This document shows, piece after piece, positions 1 to 8,715 of a stretch of DNA of 64,000 nt. How positions within the stretch are numbered: the stretch's first letter is position 1; each line of letters opens with the position of its first letter. A program made the position numbers and the translations under genes. The stretch is from Thioclava pacifica DSM 10166 (GTDB taxonomy: Bacteria > Pseudomonadota > Alphaproteobacteria > Rhodobacterales > Rhodobacteraceae): positions 1 to 64,000 of the forward strand of contig NZ_AUND01000003.1 in the NCBI RefSeq assembly GCF_000714535.1. The letters run 5' to 3'. The notes under the pieces were generated by a model. That model was not told the origin of the DNA, ran no database searches, and was given only the letters and a program-made list of their open reading frames with translations.

Positions 1-1
1 A

Positions 2-120
2 CACCACTTCTTGGGACGCGATCGTCGCGTTCACACCGATGGCCATGTCGTAAGCGATAACAACATTGTCGAATGCGTGTTCCGTCCGATCCCCTGAGCC
101 GCAAGAACAACGTCCTCGCA
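2..120 (+). pseudogene. IS66-family transposase C-terminal fragment
   Basis: Frame 2 reads through residues ...VSDNNIVECVFRPIP and then stops at 95-97. A one-base shift continues as LSRKNNVLA. The pattern DNN-x-VE-x-x-x-RPI followed by RKN is the conserved DDE end of IS66 TnpC. Only this tail is present and its reading frame is broken, so it is a dead remnant at the edge of the window. The coupling-protein gene ends immediately after it on the other strand. The rest of the element, if any, lies to the left of the window. Confidence 0.55.
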
Positions 121-2103
121 TCACGCATATTCTGCAATGATGGCCCGTGTCGTCTGGACCGCAGCTGCCAGTTCTGCCCGATCCGGCTCCTTGAGCCCCA
201 GCCCCACCGGATCAAATGACAACTGCACTGGCCCACCTCCACTAGCTCCCGCGCGAGCTGCTCGACCCCGCGCACGATTTGGCCGCGAAGGCGTGGAACT
301 CTGCGTATTCGATACGGGCATCTCCGCCGTTGCCGGTGAGGTCGCTACCCCAGAACCATTTGCGCCTGCGGCCGCCCGCACTTCCTGCAGCTCTTGCTTC
401 AGCTTCTCGACCGTCTCGCGAGTCTCGGACATCTGTCGGTCCCGCCGCAGGCCGTCCTCGTCCGGATACGGGAAACTACCCGACTGGCCCGCGTGCAGCA
501 CCTTGAGCGCCGGGTCCTCGAAATACTTCACCCTTCTTGCCCGGATCGGCATCTGCGCGTCGATCACGAGGATGACCTCGTCGAGGTCCATGCGTCGGGC
601 CTCATCCTCGGTCAGGAGCGGGGTATCTTCTGTCCTCTCCGAGACGCTGCGCCCTTCGAATGGATTGCGTCCAACAGCACGGGAGCGGGTCACCACACGC
701 TTGGTGGTCTTGCCGACAGCCTGGCTCAATTCCTCGATGGTCTTCTGCTCGGACGGGGTGAGGTAGAGCTTTACCCCGGCGCCGCCCTGCAGCGACCTGC
801 GGGTGTTTTCACCATAGATCTCGTCCAGCGCGGGGATGGTCTGGGTCACGATGGCGAGGTTACCGCCGAAGGAGCGCAGCGTCTTGATGCTCTCGGCGAC
901 GATTGGCATTTTCCCGAGCCGGTCAAACTCGTCGAGCATGATCATCACCGGCCAGGGCTCATCATCGCCGGGTTCCCGCGCCTGCAGCGAGGCAATCAGG
1001 TCCGAAAAAAAGAGGCGGATCAGCGGGGCAAGCGGACGGATCATCTCGGATTCGACCACAAGATAGATCGCATGTGGGCGGCGGCGGATATCCCGGAAGG
1101 AGAAGTCAGAGGTCGCGGTGGCCGCGTCGATCGCGCGGTTGTCCCAAGTGTCGAGGCCCGATGTCATCAGGAGGGAGAGGTAGGAAGTGAGGGTGTCGTT
1201 GTTGGTCGATGCCATACGCTCGAAGATCAGCTTGGCCGAGGTGTTCTTCACCTCCTGCGAACGCTTCAGGTATTCCTTCTGCTTGTCGCCCCCCGAGGCT
1301 GTGATGCGATAGATCTCGCCGATGGTCGGCACGCCGCGCTCAAAGGCCAGAAGACCGGCCGCCACGAAGAGGTCGATACCCCCGGCCAAAAGCCCGCTCA
1401 GCTTTTCATTGTCGGTCTGCAGGAAGAGCTTCGCGGTGAGTTTCAGCTCCATCTGCTGCCGGTCGGGGTTGGTCATGGCAGCAATGCGCGCCAGCGGATT
1501 ATAGCGATGTGTCGGTCGGTCCCAGTCGGTCGGCGCGAAGCGGAAAACCTTGTCCCCCATGCTGGCGCGGAAGCGCGAGGTCTCGCGGAAGTTCTCGCCT
1601 TTCACGTCGAGCACTACGGCCGAACCCTTGTAGGTCAGCAGGTTCGGGATCACGAACCCCACGCCCTTGCCCCGGCCTGTCGGCGCCACGATCAGCGCGT
1701 GGGGGAAGGTTTTTGAGACTAGGAACTGGCGCTTGGATTTCGGGGAGCCGAGCTTGCCCAGAAGGAAGCCGCCGCCGGGCTTGGCAAAGAAACCGTTCCT
1801 CTTCATCTCGCTGCGAGTCTGCCAATGCGTCGTCCCGAAGCGGGTCAATGCATCCCCCAGAAGCGTGACGCTCAGCATCAGCGATGCCAGGCCGAAGCCG
1901 CCAAGGATGAGGTTCACCCAGAGGAAGTCTTTTGGTGCAGACTGAGACAGACCCCGATATTCGCGGGCAAGCAGGGTGACGTCGAAACGCGTGGGAGAAA
2001 GCCCATAGCGGAACATGACAAAGCCGGTCGCCACGACATAGCCCATGGCGAGACCGACCAGCACGAGGCTCAACACTCCGAAGGCAATCTTGCCTTTATC
2101 CAT
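121..2103 (-). CDS. virD4: Type IV coupling protein, VirD4/TraG family
   Basis: This is an inner-membrane ATPase that docks the relaxase-DNA complex at a type IV secretion channel. Two hydrophobic segments lie near the N-terminus (about residues 10-35 and 62-83). A Walker A motif (APTGRGKGVG, near 140-149) is followed by IPNLL, and a Walker B (MIMLDEFDRLG) lies near 385-396, both typical of VirD4/TraG. The C-terminal tail is Ala/Ser/Gly-rich and probably unstructured. I chose the ATG at 2103 because AGAAGGGG sits about 7 bases upstream; an in-frame ATG at 2124 would add seven residues. The gene overlaps the relaxase by 8 bp, which implies translational coupling. Length (660 aa) is normal. The mating-pair-formation genes would be expected to the left of the window. 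Confidence 0.93.
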   Translation of the reverse strand: MDKGKIAFGVLSLVLVGLAMGYVVATGFVMFRYGLSPTRFDVTLLAREYRGLSQSAPKDFLWVNLILGGFGLASLMLSVTLLGDALTRFGTTHWQTRSEMKRNGFFAKPGGGFLLGKLGSPKSKRQFLVSKTFPHALIVAPTGRGKGVGFVIPNLLTYKGSAVVLDVKGENFRETSRFRASMGDKVFRFAPTDWDRPTHRYNPLARIAAMTNPDRQQMELKLTAKLFLQTDNEKLSGLLAGGIDLFVAAGLLAFERGVPTIGEIYRITASGGDKQKEYLKRSQEVKNTSAKLIFERMASTNNDTLTSYLSLLMTSGLDTWDNRAIDAATATSDFSFRDIRRRPHAIYLVVESEMIRPLAPLIRLFFSDLIASLQAREPGDDEPWPVMIMLDEFDRLGKMPIVAESIKTLRSFGGNLAIVTQTIPALDEIYGENTRRSLQGGAGVKLYLTPSEQKTIEELSQAVGKTTKRVVTRSRAVGRNPFEGRSVSERTEDTPLLTEDEARRMDLDEVILVIDAQMPIRARRVKYFEDPALKVLHAGQSGSFPYPDEDGLRRDRQMSETRETVEKLKQELQEVRAAAGANGSGVATSPATAEMPVSNTQSSTPSRPNRARGRAARAGASGGGPVQLSFDPVGLGLKEPDRAELAAAVQTTRAIIAEYA

Positions 2104-4444
2104 GGGTGATCCCCTTCTCGCCATCTGCCGAAGCGTGGCGTGCGCGCTGCGCCTCTATCTGTTCTTCCGCCAATGCATCGAGAACGCGCTCCATCGCCGG
2201 GCCGTGCGCAGTGACCTCGCTGCTCTGGAGATAGGTTCTAGCGAGTTCCAGCTGGCGGAGCGGATCCTCAGTGAACTTATCGAGGACTTCTGCGTTTCCG
2301 GCCCGCAGCGCGTCGATTGTGTCGGGGCTTAGTCGCTCGTTTATCTGCCGGACGATGTCCTGCTGCTCTGACTCGGAGAGCGGGCCCTCGACGTCGGCGT
2401 TTCGCACAAAGGCCATGACGGTTGGCGCTGTCTCTTCCAGATACCGGCGCTCGGCGTAGTCTTGTCGCGCCTGGTCCTCGATCTCGAAACTGCGCTCGCT
2501 GATATAGGCACGCGACGCGCCGAGCGAACGAAGGTGATTGATTTCGTCCTGGACGGCCTGCCCGAATTCATCATCCGGCATCTCCGTGCGATAGCGGGCG
2601 AGGATGCGGAGCTCTTCCGTGATCGGACCGAGATGATCCGAAGGATCCCGCAAGGCGAGGTCCATGTCGCCAGCATGAAGCGTGCGGTCCTGCGCCGATA
2701 CCGCATATTGCGGCGGCATTCGACTGTCAGTCATCTGTTCCCAAGCCATCGAGGCCAGTTCGGCATGCTGCGGAGATCTCTGCGCGTAGGCATCGAACGC
2801 GGCGCGGGCCTCCTCCACCTCCACGGCGCCCGCCCGCCGCACCGAGGGGTCGTCGGAGAACGGATGATCGAAATCCGTCCGGCGGAACTGCGCCACCAGC
2901 GCCCTGAACGCCTGCCGCTCCGATGGAGCAAAAATGCCGGACCCGTCTTGCGCGAGATCGCCCCTAGGTGTCGTCAGCCGCTCGCCGAGCACAGCCTCGG
3001 CGTCATCCACCTCGTCGACCTCGGTTGGCGCGCGCAGGACTCGTCCATCGGTCAGGACATCGCCCAACCGAACATGCACAGCTTCCAGCCGGTCGAGCGC
3101 TTCTTCCCGGTCCGCAGATTTCTCCAGATCGAGGTCGCTTGCTTTGGCAATCCCCTGCAGATCCTGTGCCAGCCACTGGCGCTCCAAAGCGGCATTGCCT
3201 GCCCCCTCCCGCAGGCGCGCGGCCACAGCCTCGGCATCGATGCCCGTGCCTTGCAACGCCTCGGCCAGCTTTGGTGCCACCTCTCCATCGTCAAGACGCG
3301 CGAGGTGTTCTTCACTTAAGTTCGGCCTTGCATAGATGCCGTCCCGGGATGGGGCATCGACCAGGGCGGCGGAGCGATCCCCGAGCGGGTTCAAATGCGC
3401 GACCGAGGCCAGAACGTCGGTCAGCTTGCGCTCGATCACCGGCCGCTCGGCCGCCGGCGCCCTGTCGATCGCCGCCTCGATCTGGCGAATGTTCTGAGAA
3501 AACTCGGTGATCAGCGTGTCGAACGCTGCTTCGTCTTGGGACATGTAGATGGCTCCGTCAGATTGAATCTGACCGCCTCTGGCAAGGATGGTGCTGGCCC
3601 TCTCGAGCGCTTCGGCCACGTCTTCGAAATTCGAACGGGACGCCTCCGCCGCGAGCCCGCGATAGATCAAAGCGTTGTGCCGGACGGTTTCCAGAGCGGC
3701 CGCCAGGTCAGCACCGGTTCTCTGGCGCTCGACTGGGGGACGACCTTCGTCGCGAGCCTTGTAGATTTCATCGATCTCGGCGCGGTAGGTCGTGACGCCG
3801 CGATCCAGACGGCGCGTCGCCTCAAGGCGGATCCCATGAACTTGGGCCGCCTCGACCATCGCCTCGCGAAAGGCGTCGTAGTTGAAGTGATGATCCTTCC
3901 CGAGAAAGAACATTTCGCCATCCTTGCTGCGGCGGTTCAGAACGATATGCGCATGTGGATGCGCGCGATCTTGGTGTATTGCAGCAATATAGTCGAATTG
4001 CGACCCCTCACCTTGAAAGAACTTCTCGCAGACCGCCTGGGTGATATCGCGCACCTCCTCGCCGCTGGTTCCAACCGGGAATGCCATCAGCAGATGCGAC
4101 GTATGGCCAAGCTTGGGGCTGTAGCGCTCGTTCCACTGGTTCTCGAACCGCCGCGCCACTCGGTTGATCTCGGCTTCCGAGAGCAGCTTCTTCCCGTCAT
4201 GGGTGCCGCGACTGTCGAGGATATGGGTCGACTTCGTCGTGAGATATGTGAGCTGCGCCCGTAGCTGCGCCCCGGTGTGGCAGCCCCCTTTCGAGATAGC
4301 CTTGAAGATCGCTGGCGAATAGCCGCGCGCGGCCCGAACCATCTGCGCGCCCATGGAAAGCCCCTGCCAGGATCCCGAAACCCGGCTCCAGCCTCGTTCA
4401 AATAGCGCCGGGTCGATGCCACGGACCCGGTCACTCCGCGCCAT
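2096..4444 (-). CDS. virD2: MOBP/VirD2-like relaxase
   Basis: This protein should nick oriT and stay covalently bound to the transferred strand. The N-terminal third has the relaxase signature: a tyrosine in AQLTYLTTKS (about residue 67), then the histidine triad region IHQDRAHPHAHIVLNRR (about 156-172), matching the HxD...PHxH metal-binding motif of VirD2/MOBP relaxases. The long C-terminal part is helical and charged, without a recognisable helicase, and may carry the secretion signal. I place the start at 4444 (MARSDRV) because GAGAGG lies 7 bases upstream. A longer frame to 4576 is shadowed by the MobC-like gene. It overlaps that gene by 14 bp and the coupling protein by 8 bp, forming a tight mobC-virD2-virD4 operon. 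Confidence 0.88.
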   Translation of the reverse strand: MARSDRVRGIDPALFERGWSRVSGSWQGLSMGAQMVRAARGYSPAIFKAISKGGCHTGAQLRAQLTYLTTKSTHILDSRGTHDGKKLLSEAEINRVARRFENQWNERYSPKLGHTSHLLMAFPVGTSGEEVRDITQAVCEKFFQGEGSQFDYIAAIHQDRAHPHAHIVLNRRSKDGEMFFLGKDHHFNYDAFREAMVEAAQVHGIRLEATRRLDRGVTTYRAEIDEIYKARDEGRPPVERQRTGADLAAALETVRHNALIYRGLAAEASRSNFEDVAEALERASTILARGGQIQSDGAIYMSQDEAAFDTLITEFSQNIRQIEAAIDRAPAAERPVIERKLTDVLASVAHLNPLGDRSAALVDAPSRDGIYARPNLSEEHLARLDDGEVAPKLAEALQGTGIDAEAVAARLREGAGNAALERQWLAQDLQGIAKASDLDLEKSADREEALDRLEAVHVRLGDVLTDGRVLRAPTEVDEVDDAEAVLGERLTTPRGDLAQDGSGIFAPSERQAFRALVAQFRRTDFDHPFSDDPSVRRAGAVEVEEARAAFDAYAQRSPQHAELASMAWEQMTDSRMPPQYAVSAQDRTLHAGDMDLALRDPSDHLGPITEELRILARYRTEMPDDEFGQAVQDEINHLRSLGASRAYISERSFEIEDQARQDYAERRYLEETAPTVMAFVRNADVEGPLSESEQQDIVRQINERLSPDTIDALRAGNAEVLDKFTEDPLRQLELARTYLQSSEVTAHGPAMERVLDALAEEQIEAQRARHASADGEKGITHG

Positions 4445-5018
4445 TCTCATCCCTCTCGGCGAGGCCCGCCAGGGCAGAGCTGATCTCAAGGTCCAGCAGT
4501 CTGCGCCGCGCACGCGACATCTCCTGGACCTGGTCGGCCAGATCGAAGACCAGACCCGCAAGGGCGCGGACGTCACGGTGACTTGAGGCCGGGTAGGACA
4601 GTCTCTCGCCCCGCACCTTGGCCTCGTTCAGACGTCGCGCGATCTGGTTCACGTTGTTGCCGACCCGGTTGAGCGCGGCGCCGAGGCAGCGCAACTCGTC
4701 ACACATCTCGTCGTCGGGCAGGAAGACACCTGCGGCCGCCAGCATCAGGCGGCGCATGGCATCCGAGCGGTGCGCAATCCCGCGCCGCGACAGCGCCGCG
4801 TCGAACCGGCGCAGGTCGTCGTCCGAGACCCGGATCCCCACAACCCGCGATCGGCTGCCGTTCGCTGTCTGACGCTCATTCCGGTGGTTCACCACGTTGT
4901 AGATCGTCTTCAGGCTGACATCGTAGCGCGCGGCCAATGACGCCGCGGAGACGCCGTTCCGGCGCTCCTGGGCGATGGTCAATCGCTCGATCTCTGACAG
5001 TCTGCGGCGGCGGGGCAT
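4431..5018 (-). CDS. mobC: MobC-like relaxosome accessory protein
   Basis: The N-terminal 45 residues form a helix-turn-helix (IERLTIAQERRNGVSAASLA then YDVSLKTIYNVV), like resolvase or transposase HTHs. The middle carries a MobC-type region with LGAALNRVGNNVNQIARRLN (about 111-130), the hallmark of bacterial mobilisation protein C. Such proteins bind oriT and help the relaxase open the nick region. It is the first gene of the mobilisation operon and reads away from the hairpin-rich gap at 5053-5250, which fits oriT binding and autoregulation. The extra HTH makes it longer (195 aa) than minimal MobC proteins. Confidence 0.72.
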   Translation of the reverse strand: MPRRRRLSEIERLTIAQERRNGVSAASLAARYDVSLKTIYNVVNHRNERQTANGSRSRVVGIRVSDDDLRRFDAALSRRGIAHRSDAMRRLMLAAAGVFLPDDEMCDELRCLGAALNRVGNNVNQIARRLNEAKVRGERLSYPASSHRDVRALAGLVFDLADQVQEMSRARRRLLDLEISSALAGLAERDENGAE

Positions 5019-5052
5019 TTTGAAGTTAACGTTCCTATTTCTTGCCAGCTTC

Positions 5053-5105
5053 GTACAAGCCCGCCGACTCCCAACGCAAGTGGAGTCGGCTATAAGGGCT
5101 TGTAC
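5053..5105. other. Candidate oriT: long interrupted hairpin
   Basis: GTACAAGCCC (5053-5062) and GCCGACTCC (5063-5071) pair with GGAGTCGGC (5082-5090) and GGGCTTGTAC (5096-5105). This gives 19 paired bases with a 10-base loop and an asymmetric five-base bulge, TATAA. It lies 35 bp upstream of the mobC start, in the gap between divergent relaxase and VirC1-like genes, where oriT is usual for MOBP systems. No exact IncP or Ti nic consensus is visible, so the nick position is not called. Confidence 0.5.
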
Positions 5106-5115
5106 TCAATGTAGA

Positions 5116-5138
5116 AAATCGCCCTGCAGGGGCGATTT
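5116..5138. repeat. Inverted repeat AAATCGCCC / GGGCGATTT
   Basis: Perfect 9-bp arms at 5116-5124 and 5130-5138 enclose TGCAG. It lies just beyond the long hairpin and is part of a cluster of four inverted repeats between the two divergent transfer operons. It could be a relaxosome-protein site or a terminator for a leader transcript. Confidence 0.6.
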
Positions 5139-5182
5139 CCCGTCCTTTGTCAAATGGATCGCGCTTCGCGCTCATGGCACCA

Positions 5183-5205
5183 CGCGATGCGGTCCCCGCA
5201 TCGCG
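5183..5205. repeat. Inverted repeat CGCGATGCGG / CCGCATCGCG
   Basis: Perfect 10-bp arms (5183-5192, 5196-5205) are separated by three bases. A partial third copy (CGCATCGCG) follows directly at 5205-5213. It belongs to the same intergenic cluster of symmetric sites and has no gene on it. Confidence 0.6.
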
Positions 5206-5222
5206 CATCGCGTCTTTCGCGC

Positions 5223-5253
5223 CCCGTCTCTTGCACCCCGCAAGACGGGTTTT
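5223..5253 (+). terminator. Hairpin followed by TTTT
   Basis: CCCGTC (5223-5228) pairs with GACGGG (5244-5249), with TTGC/GCAA extending the stem after a small bulge, and TTTT follows. It has the form of a rho-independent terminator on the plus strand. Because it sits inside the presumed oriT region it could instead be a protein site. Confidence 0.4.
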
Positions 5254-5570
5254 GCCGCGTGCTAACCGTCTCGCGTCACCCGCAGAACGACATACGCGAG
5301 ACTGCCTCCCGTCGTCTGGAGCGCGCTATCCGTCACCTGCATTCCGTCCGCAGCACATCGCCAAACGCATCCCGACATTTGGAGGGTGTGTGGTGCCCCG
5401 CGACGAATGCTGAAGGCACCACGGCAGACGTCGCACGGTCATCGCAAAACGCCGCCCGCAGCATGCCAGGCGCGGGTCGCATCCCGACTTCTGCTTGACC
5501 CCTCCGCCTCATGCGTTTAGCGACATTTTGGTATTATCGTTGCGATTCACTATTTTTGCGGAGGATCAGA

Positions 5571-6290
5571 ATGCCGAACGAAAATCTTGTGGTGATCGCA
5601 GCGATGGCTCGGAAAGGGGGCAGTGGAAAAACGACGCTTTCGCGCGCCTTGATCAGCGCCGCGATCGCCGCCGGACGCAGAGTGATGTTGATCGACACGG
5701 ACAGCACGAGAGTACTCGGGGCATGGCATGCTCGGGCGGAAGCCGGTGGGCTGAGTTCGCCGCTTCTCTGCTCGGCCACCGTCGAAAGCGTGGCGGGTGT
5801 CGAGGGTCAGATCGATCAGGTCTACATGGCAGGCACAGCAGACTTCATCTTCATCGATACCGCGGGGGTCGGTGCCGAATGGTCAGACGGCATCGCGGTG
5901 CTTGCGGACCACATTGTGACGCCCGTCATGCTGTCGACATCTGATTTCGATGTCGGAGCGCAGACGGCTGATTGGTTTGAGAAGCTGAAATCCCGTGTTG
6001 ACGACCCCTCCAGCCTTCCGCGCCACCACGTCGTCCTGAACATGGTCGACCCGAAAACGACCCGTGCTGACGCCGCCCTGATTGAAGAAGCGCTCACCCG
6101 TTTTCCGGTGATTGAGACCGTCATGATGCGACGAAACACTTACAAGGAGATGGATCAGAAGGGGCTTCTCCACGCCTTGGCGCTGGAAAAGCAATCTGAT
6201 CCAAACCCTCTGATGCGTCCACATGTACGTCATGTCGTCGAGGCGCTCGAGGAGGCGACGGACATCCTCAACAATATTCTTGCTGCGTGA
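5571..6290 (+). CDS. ParA-family ATPase, VirC1-like
   Basis: A deviant Walker A motif, ARKGGSGKTTLS, lies near residues 12-23, with FIFIDTAGVG as the Walker B region near 92-101. This is the MinD/ParA fold. The protein has 239 aa and no partner-binding N-terminal HTH, as in VirC1 and other solitary ParA-like proteins of conjugative loci. VirC1 gathers the relaxosome at oriT and at the cell pole. The start at 5571 is chosen because GGAGG lies 7 bases upstream; a longer frame from 5511 has no such site. It is divergent from mobC across the oriT candidate and is followed closely by a possible VirC2 partner. It is unlikely to be the main partition ATPase, because repA is at 34.7-35.9 kb. Confidence 0.75.
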   Translation: MPNENLVVIAAMARKGGSGKTTLSRALISAAIAAGRRVMLIDTDSTRVLGAWHARAEAGGLSSPLLCSATVESVAGVEGQIDQVYMAGTADFIFIDTAGVGAEWSDGIAVLADHIVTPVMLSTSDFDVGAQTADWFEKLKSRVDDPSSLPRHHVVLNMVDPKTTRADAALIEEALTRFPVIETVMMRRNTYKEMDQKGLLHALALEKQSDPNPLMRPHVRHVVEALEEATDILNNILAA

Positions 6291-6300
6291 GGACAGTCGA

Positions 6301-6939
6301 TTGCGCAAGAAGATCCCGACCATCACCAGGCCCGACCCAGCCTACGCCGCCACCCTGCAACAGGGTGACCGCGAGATTCCCGGGAAGGAAGACGAGGCAC
6401 AGGTCACAGCAACAAAGACAGGCACCCCATCCGCTGACGTTGACGCTGATCGGCACGAGGCAGAGCGTGCGCCGGACGGTACCGTGGCGCCGCACCAAGT
6501 CACCGCGGAAAGCTCTGACCCGCATACCAGCCTGAGAGCTCCCGTATCGGCGCGCGCTTTGAGCCCCACCCGGAAGATCGACATCAGGGTCAACGCACTC
6601 GAACGACAGGAAGCAGCGCTCCAGACTTGTGGTGTTGAGCCAGCACATGTCGTGCGTGCCGCCCTGCGCCGTGCAGTCAAAGGCTGGCAACTGTCGCCGG
6701 TCTTCGTGCCAGTCGCGGAGGAGCGGCGCACGAGAAACACGCAGTGGCAGGCCCGGACATCTCTGGCAGTCGATGCGGCCAGCCTGAGTGTCCTCCTCCG
6801 GGACCACGACCCCCTCGACGTCTTGAGTAAATGGGCCCTGATCCGCGGCCAGGTGGAACCACGCATATGGAGCGAGATCGACAAAATCTTGGAAGAAATT
6901 GCTGTTCGTGCTGCATCGCCGCATGAACCGCACACTTAA
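6301..6939 (+). CDS. Possible VirC2-like DNA-binding partner
   Basis: The protein has about 212 residues. The N-terminal half is low in predicted structure and rich in Asp/Ala/Thr/Pro. The C-terminal half is better ordered, with RKIDIRVNALERQEAALQ followed by two amphipathic helices (around 100-150), which could be a ribbon-helix-helix fold. That fold and the position just after a VirC1-like gene are the only reasons for suggesting VirC2. I chose the TTG start at 6301, with GAGGA about 8 bases upstream. An ATG at 6223 would overlap the upstream gene by 68 bp and adds only an arginine-rich shadow. The function remains unproven. Confidence 0.5.
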   Translation: MRKKIPTITRPDPAYAATLQQGDREIPGKEDEAQVTATKTGTPSADVDADRHEAERAPDGTVAPHQVTAESSDPHTSLRAPVSARALSPTRKIDIRVNALERQEAALQTCGVEPAHVVRAALRRAVKGWQLSPVFVPVAEERRTRNTQWQARTSLAVDAASLSVLLRDHDPLDVLSKWALIRGQVEPRIWSEIDKILEEIAVRAASPHEPHT

Positions 6940-7102
6940 TAGACGAACACCTGAGAAGACGATCTGCATTGCTCCAAAGGATTTTTGTTCATTGGGCAGT
7001 GTTCATCTTGAAGTTGTTTATGCTGTCCCTTAGCACGCCCTGATAAATTTTCATGACGACACCGTGAACACATTTCAAAGAAGACTTTCGGAGGAACGCA
7101 TT

Positions 7103-7342
7103 ATGAACACGAAGCCCCGCCTGACTGGCGAACCGATCATGCGCATCCTCTGCAAGACATCTGAAAATCTGGTTGGCTACCTGTACCAATGGAACAATGG
7201 CGACGTGCAGCCTGCCTGGTTCGACGGCGCCATGGCGGACGTTCGCTATGAACCATTCATTCAAGCGCCGGAACAAAACCCTGTCGATTTGAAGACCCCC
7301 AGACCGCGTCAGCGGGATCTGACGCACCTTGAAAAGGCCTAG
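7103..7342 (+). CDS. Small hypothetical protein (79 aa)
   Basis: The start at 7103 has a strong site (GGAGG, 8 bases upstream). The sequence includes MRILCKTSENLVGYLYQWNN and ends in a charged tail. It has no membrane segment and no family I recognise. The central GYLYQWNNGDVQPAWFDG suggests a small beta-rich domain. It stands alone between the transfer block and the Fic locus, so context gives no function. Confidence 0.6.
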   Translation: MNTKPRLTGEPIMRILCKTSENLVGYLYQWNNGDVQPAWFDGAMADVRYEPFIQAPEQNPVDLKTPRPRQRDLTHLEKA

Positions 7343-7402
7343 CTCAAGACCTCGCGTCAGTTTGTGGGTCACCCCATCCCGCAGGTCCTTTGAGCGATAG
7401 AG

Positions 7403-7464
7403 TTGACTTCTATGCCTCAGAAGTGATCTAGATATGAGTTATAGAAAGGATGTCTATAACTCAT
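7403..7464 (+). promoter_or_regulatory. Promoter and double palindromic operator of the Fic gene
   Basis: TTGACT at 7403-7408 is a good -35; TCTAGA at 7427-7432 is a weak -10 at 18 bp. Two inverted repeats are present. ACTTCT/AGAAGT (7406-7411, 7419-7424) overlaps the -35 and spacer. A perfect 11-bp repeat, ATGAGTTATAG (7434-7444) and CTATAACTCAT (7454-7464), has its second arm covering the ATG start codon at 7463. A repressor bound there would block both initiation and translation. The Fic protein itself carries a C-terminal winged helix, so autoregulation is plausible. Confidence 0.6.
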
Positions 7465-8575
7465 GGCTTGGAACTGGACGCTGCCTGATTGGCCGGATTT
7501 CCGGTATGACGCCTCTGCTCTCGAGCCGTTTGAGCAGACGTTCCTGCTGTCGTCCGGAGAAATCCTCGGCGCGGTCCATCATGTCAGCCAGCCGGAACGC
7601 GAGCAACTCCGCATCGAACTGCTCAGCGAGGAAGCGATGCAGACGAGCGCCATCGAGGGTGAAATCCTCGATCGGCTCAGTGTCCAGTCTTCGCTGCGCC
7701 GCCATCTGGGCCTCGATCCGGACAGCACCCCTGCCAAACCGCGCGAACAGGGCGTCGCGGAAATGATGGTCGACGTCTATTCCAGTTTTGCAGAGCCGCT
7801 GACCCATGAGACACTGTACCGCTGGCATCGAATGCTCCTGTCCCATGACCGTCGGTTGGAAACCATCGGTGCCTACCGACAACACGCCGAGGCGATGCAA
7901 ATCGTTTCCGGCCGCCTTGACCGGCCCACGATCCATTACGAAGCGCCGCCTTCAGAGCGGGTCATGCCTGAGATGGAGCGATACGCGGATTGGTTCAACA
8001 AGACCGGGCCGGGGGGAGCAGAGCCGCTTCCAGCGCTGACGCGCGCAGGGTTAAGCCACCTCTATTTCGAGAGTATCCACCCATTCGAAGACGGCAACGG
8101 CCGCTTGGGTCGCGCCCTCGCTGAAAAGTCGCTGGCGCAGAACATTGGCCAGCCGACCCTCATCTCGCTCGCCTTCACCATCGAGAAGGAGCGCAAGGGA
8201 TACTACGATCAGCTTGAGCAGCATCAAAAAACGCTCGACGTGACCGATTGGCTCGTCTGGTTCGCAGAAGTTGTCTTGAAGGCCCAACAGGCAACACTCG
8301 ACCGCGTAGGCTTCTTCATCAGCAAGGCACACTTCTACGATCGTCACAGAGACCACTTGAACGAACGCCAGGCCAAGGCCATCGCTCGAATGTTTCAGGA
8401 AGGCCCTGGCGGCTTCAAAGGCGGCCTCAGCGCCGACAACTATCTCAAGATCACCGGAACCTCACGCGCGACCGCGACCCGCGATCTGCAGGATCTGGTC
8501 GAGAAGGGCGTGCTCGCTCGAACCGGCGAGCGGCGGCATACGCGATACTGGTTGAAACTCGACTGGATTGAATAA
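7463..8575 (+). CDS. Fic-family protein with winged-helix C-terminus
   Basis: The protein has 370 aa. It starts with a DUF4172-type N-terminal domain (WNWTLPDWPDFRYDA), then an inhibitory-helix motif TSAIEG (61-66), the Fic core HPFEDGNGRLGR (206-217), and a winged helix at the end (GTSRATATRDLQDLVEKGVL). Fic enzymes usually transfer AMP from ATP to Ser/Thr/Tyr hydroxyls, with the core His as general base. The TxxxEG motif in the N-terminal part marks class II, in which a helix of the same chain restrains the active site, so no separate antitoxin is needed. The substrate is unknown. The palindrome over its start codon and the DNA-binding C-terminus suggest that it senses its own level. It is a single-gene unit flanked by unrelated genes. 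Confidence 0.9.
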   Translation: MAWNWTLPDWPDFRYDASALEPFEQTFLLSSGEILGAVHHVSQPEREQLRIELLSEEAMQTSAIEGEILDRLSVQSSLRRHLGLDPDSTPAKPREQGVAEMMVDVYSSFAEPLTHETLYRWHRMLLSHDRRLETIGAYRQHAEAMQIVSGRLDRPTIHYEAPPSERVMPEMERYADWFNKTGPGGAEPLPALTRAGLSHLYFESIHPFEDGNGRLGRALAEKSLAQNIGQPTLISLAFTIEKERKGYYDQLEQHQKTLDVTDWLVWFAEVVLKAQQATLDRVGFFISKAHFYDRHRDHLNERQAKAIARMFQEGPGGFKGGLSADNYLKITGTSRATATRDLQDLVEKGVLARTGERRHTRYWLKLDWIE

Positions 8576-8715
8576 AAATTGCACGAAAACAACAACTTAT
8601 CAAAAATCCGATAATTCGTTTTATGTAACATCTATCTTTGCAAGCAGGGATAGCTAATCGAAACCCTCATACCCAATTTGTCAGCCAAGAAGGTTAAGCT
8701 CTTTATCGAGTTGGA

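Noticed and set aside
394-1716. Long plus-strand frame opposite the coupling protein gene
   Set aside because: It lies entirely antisense to virD4, has no ribosome site and no domain. High GC on this strand produces long antisense frames.
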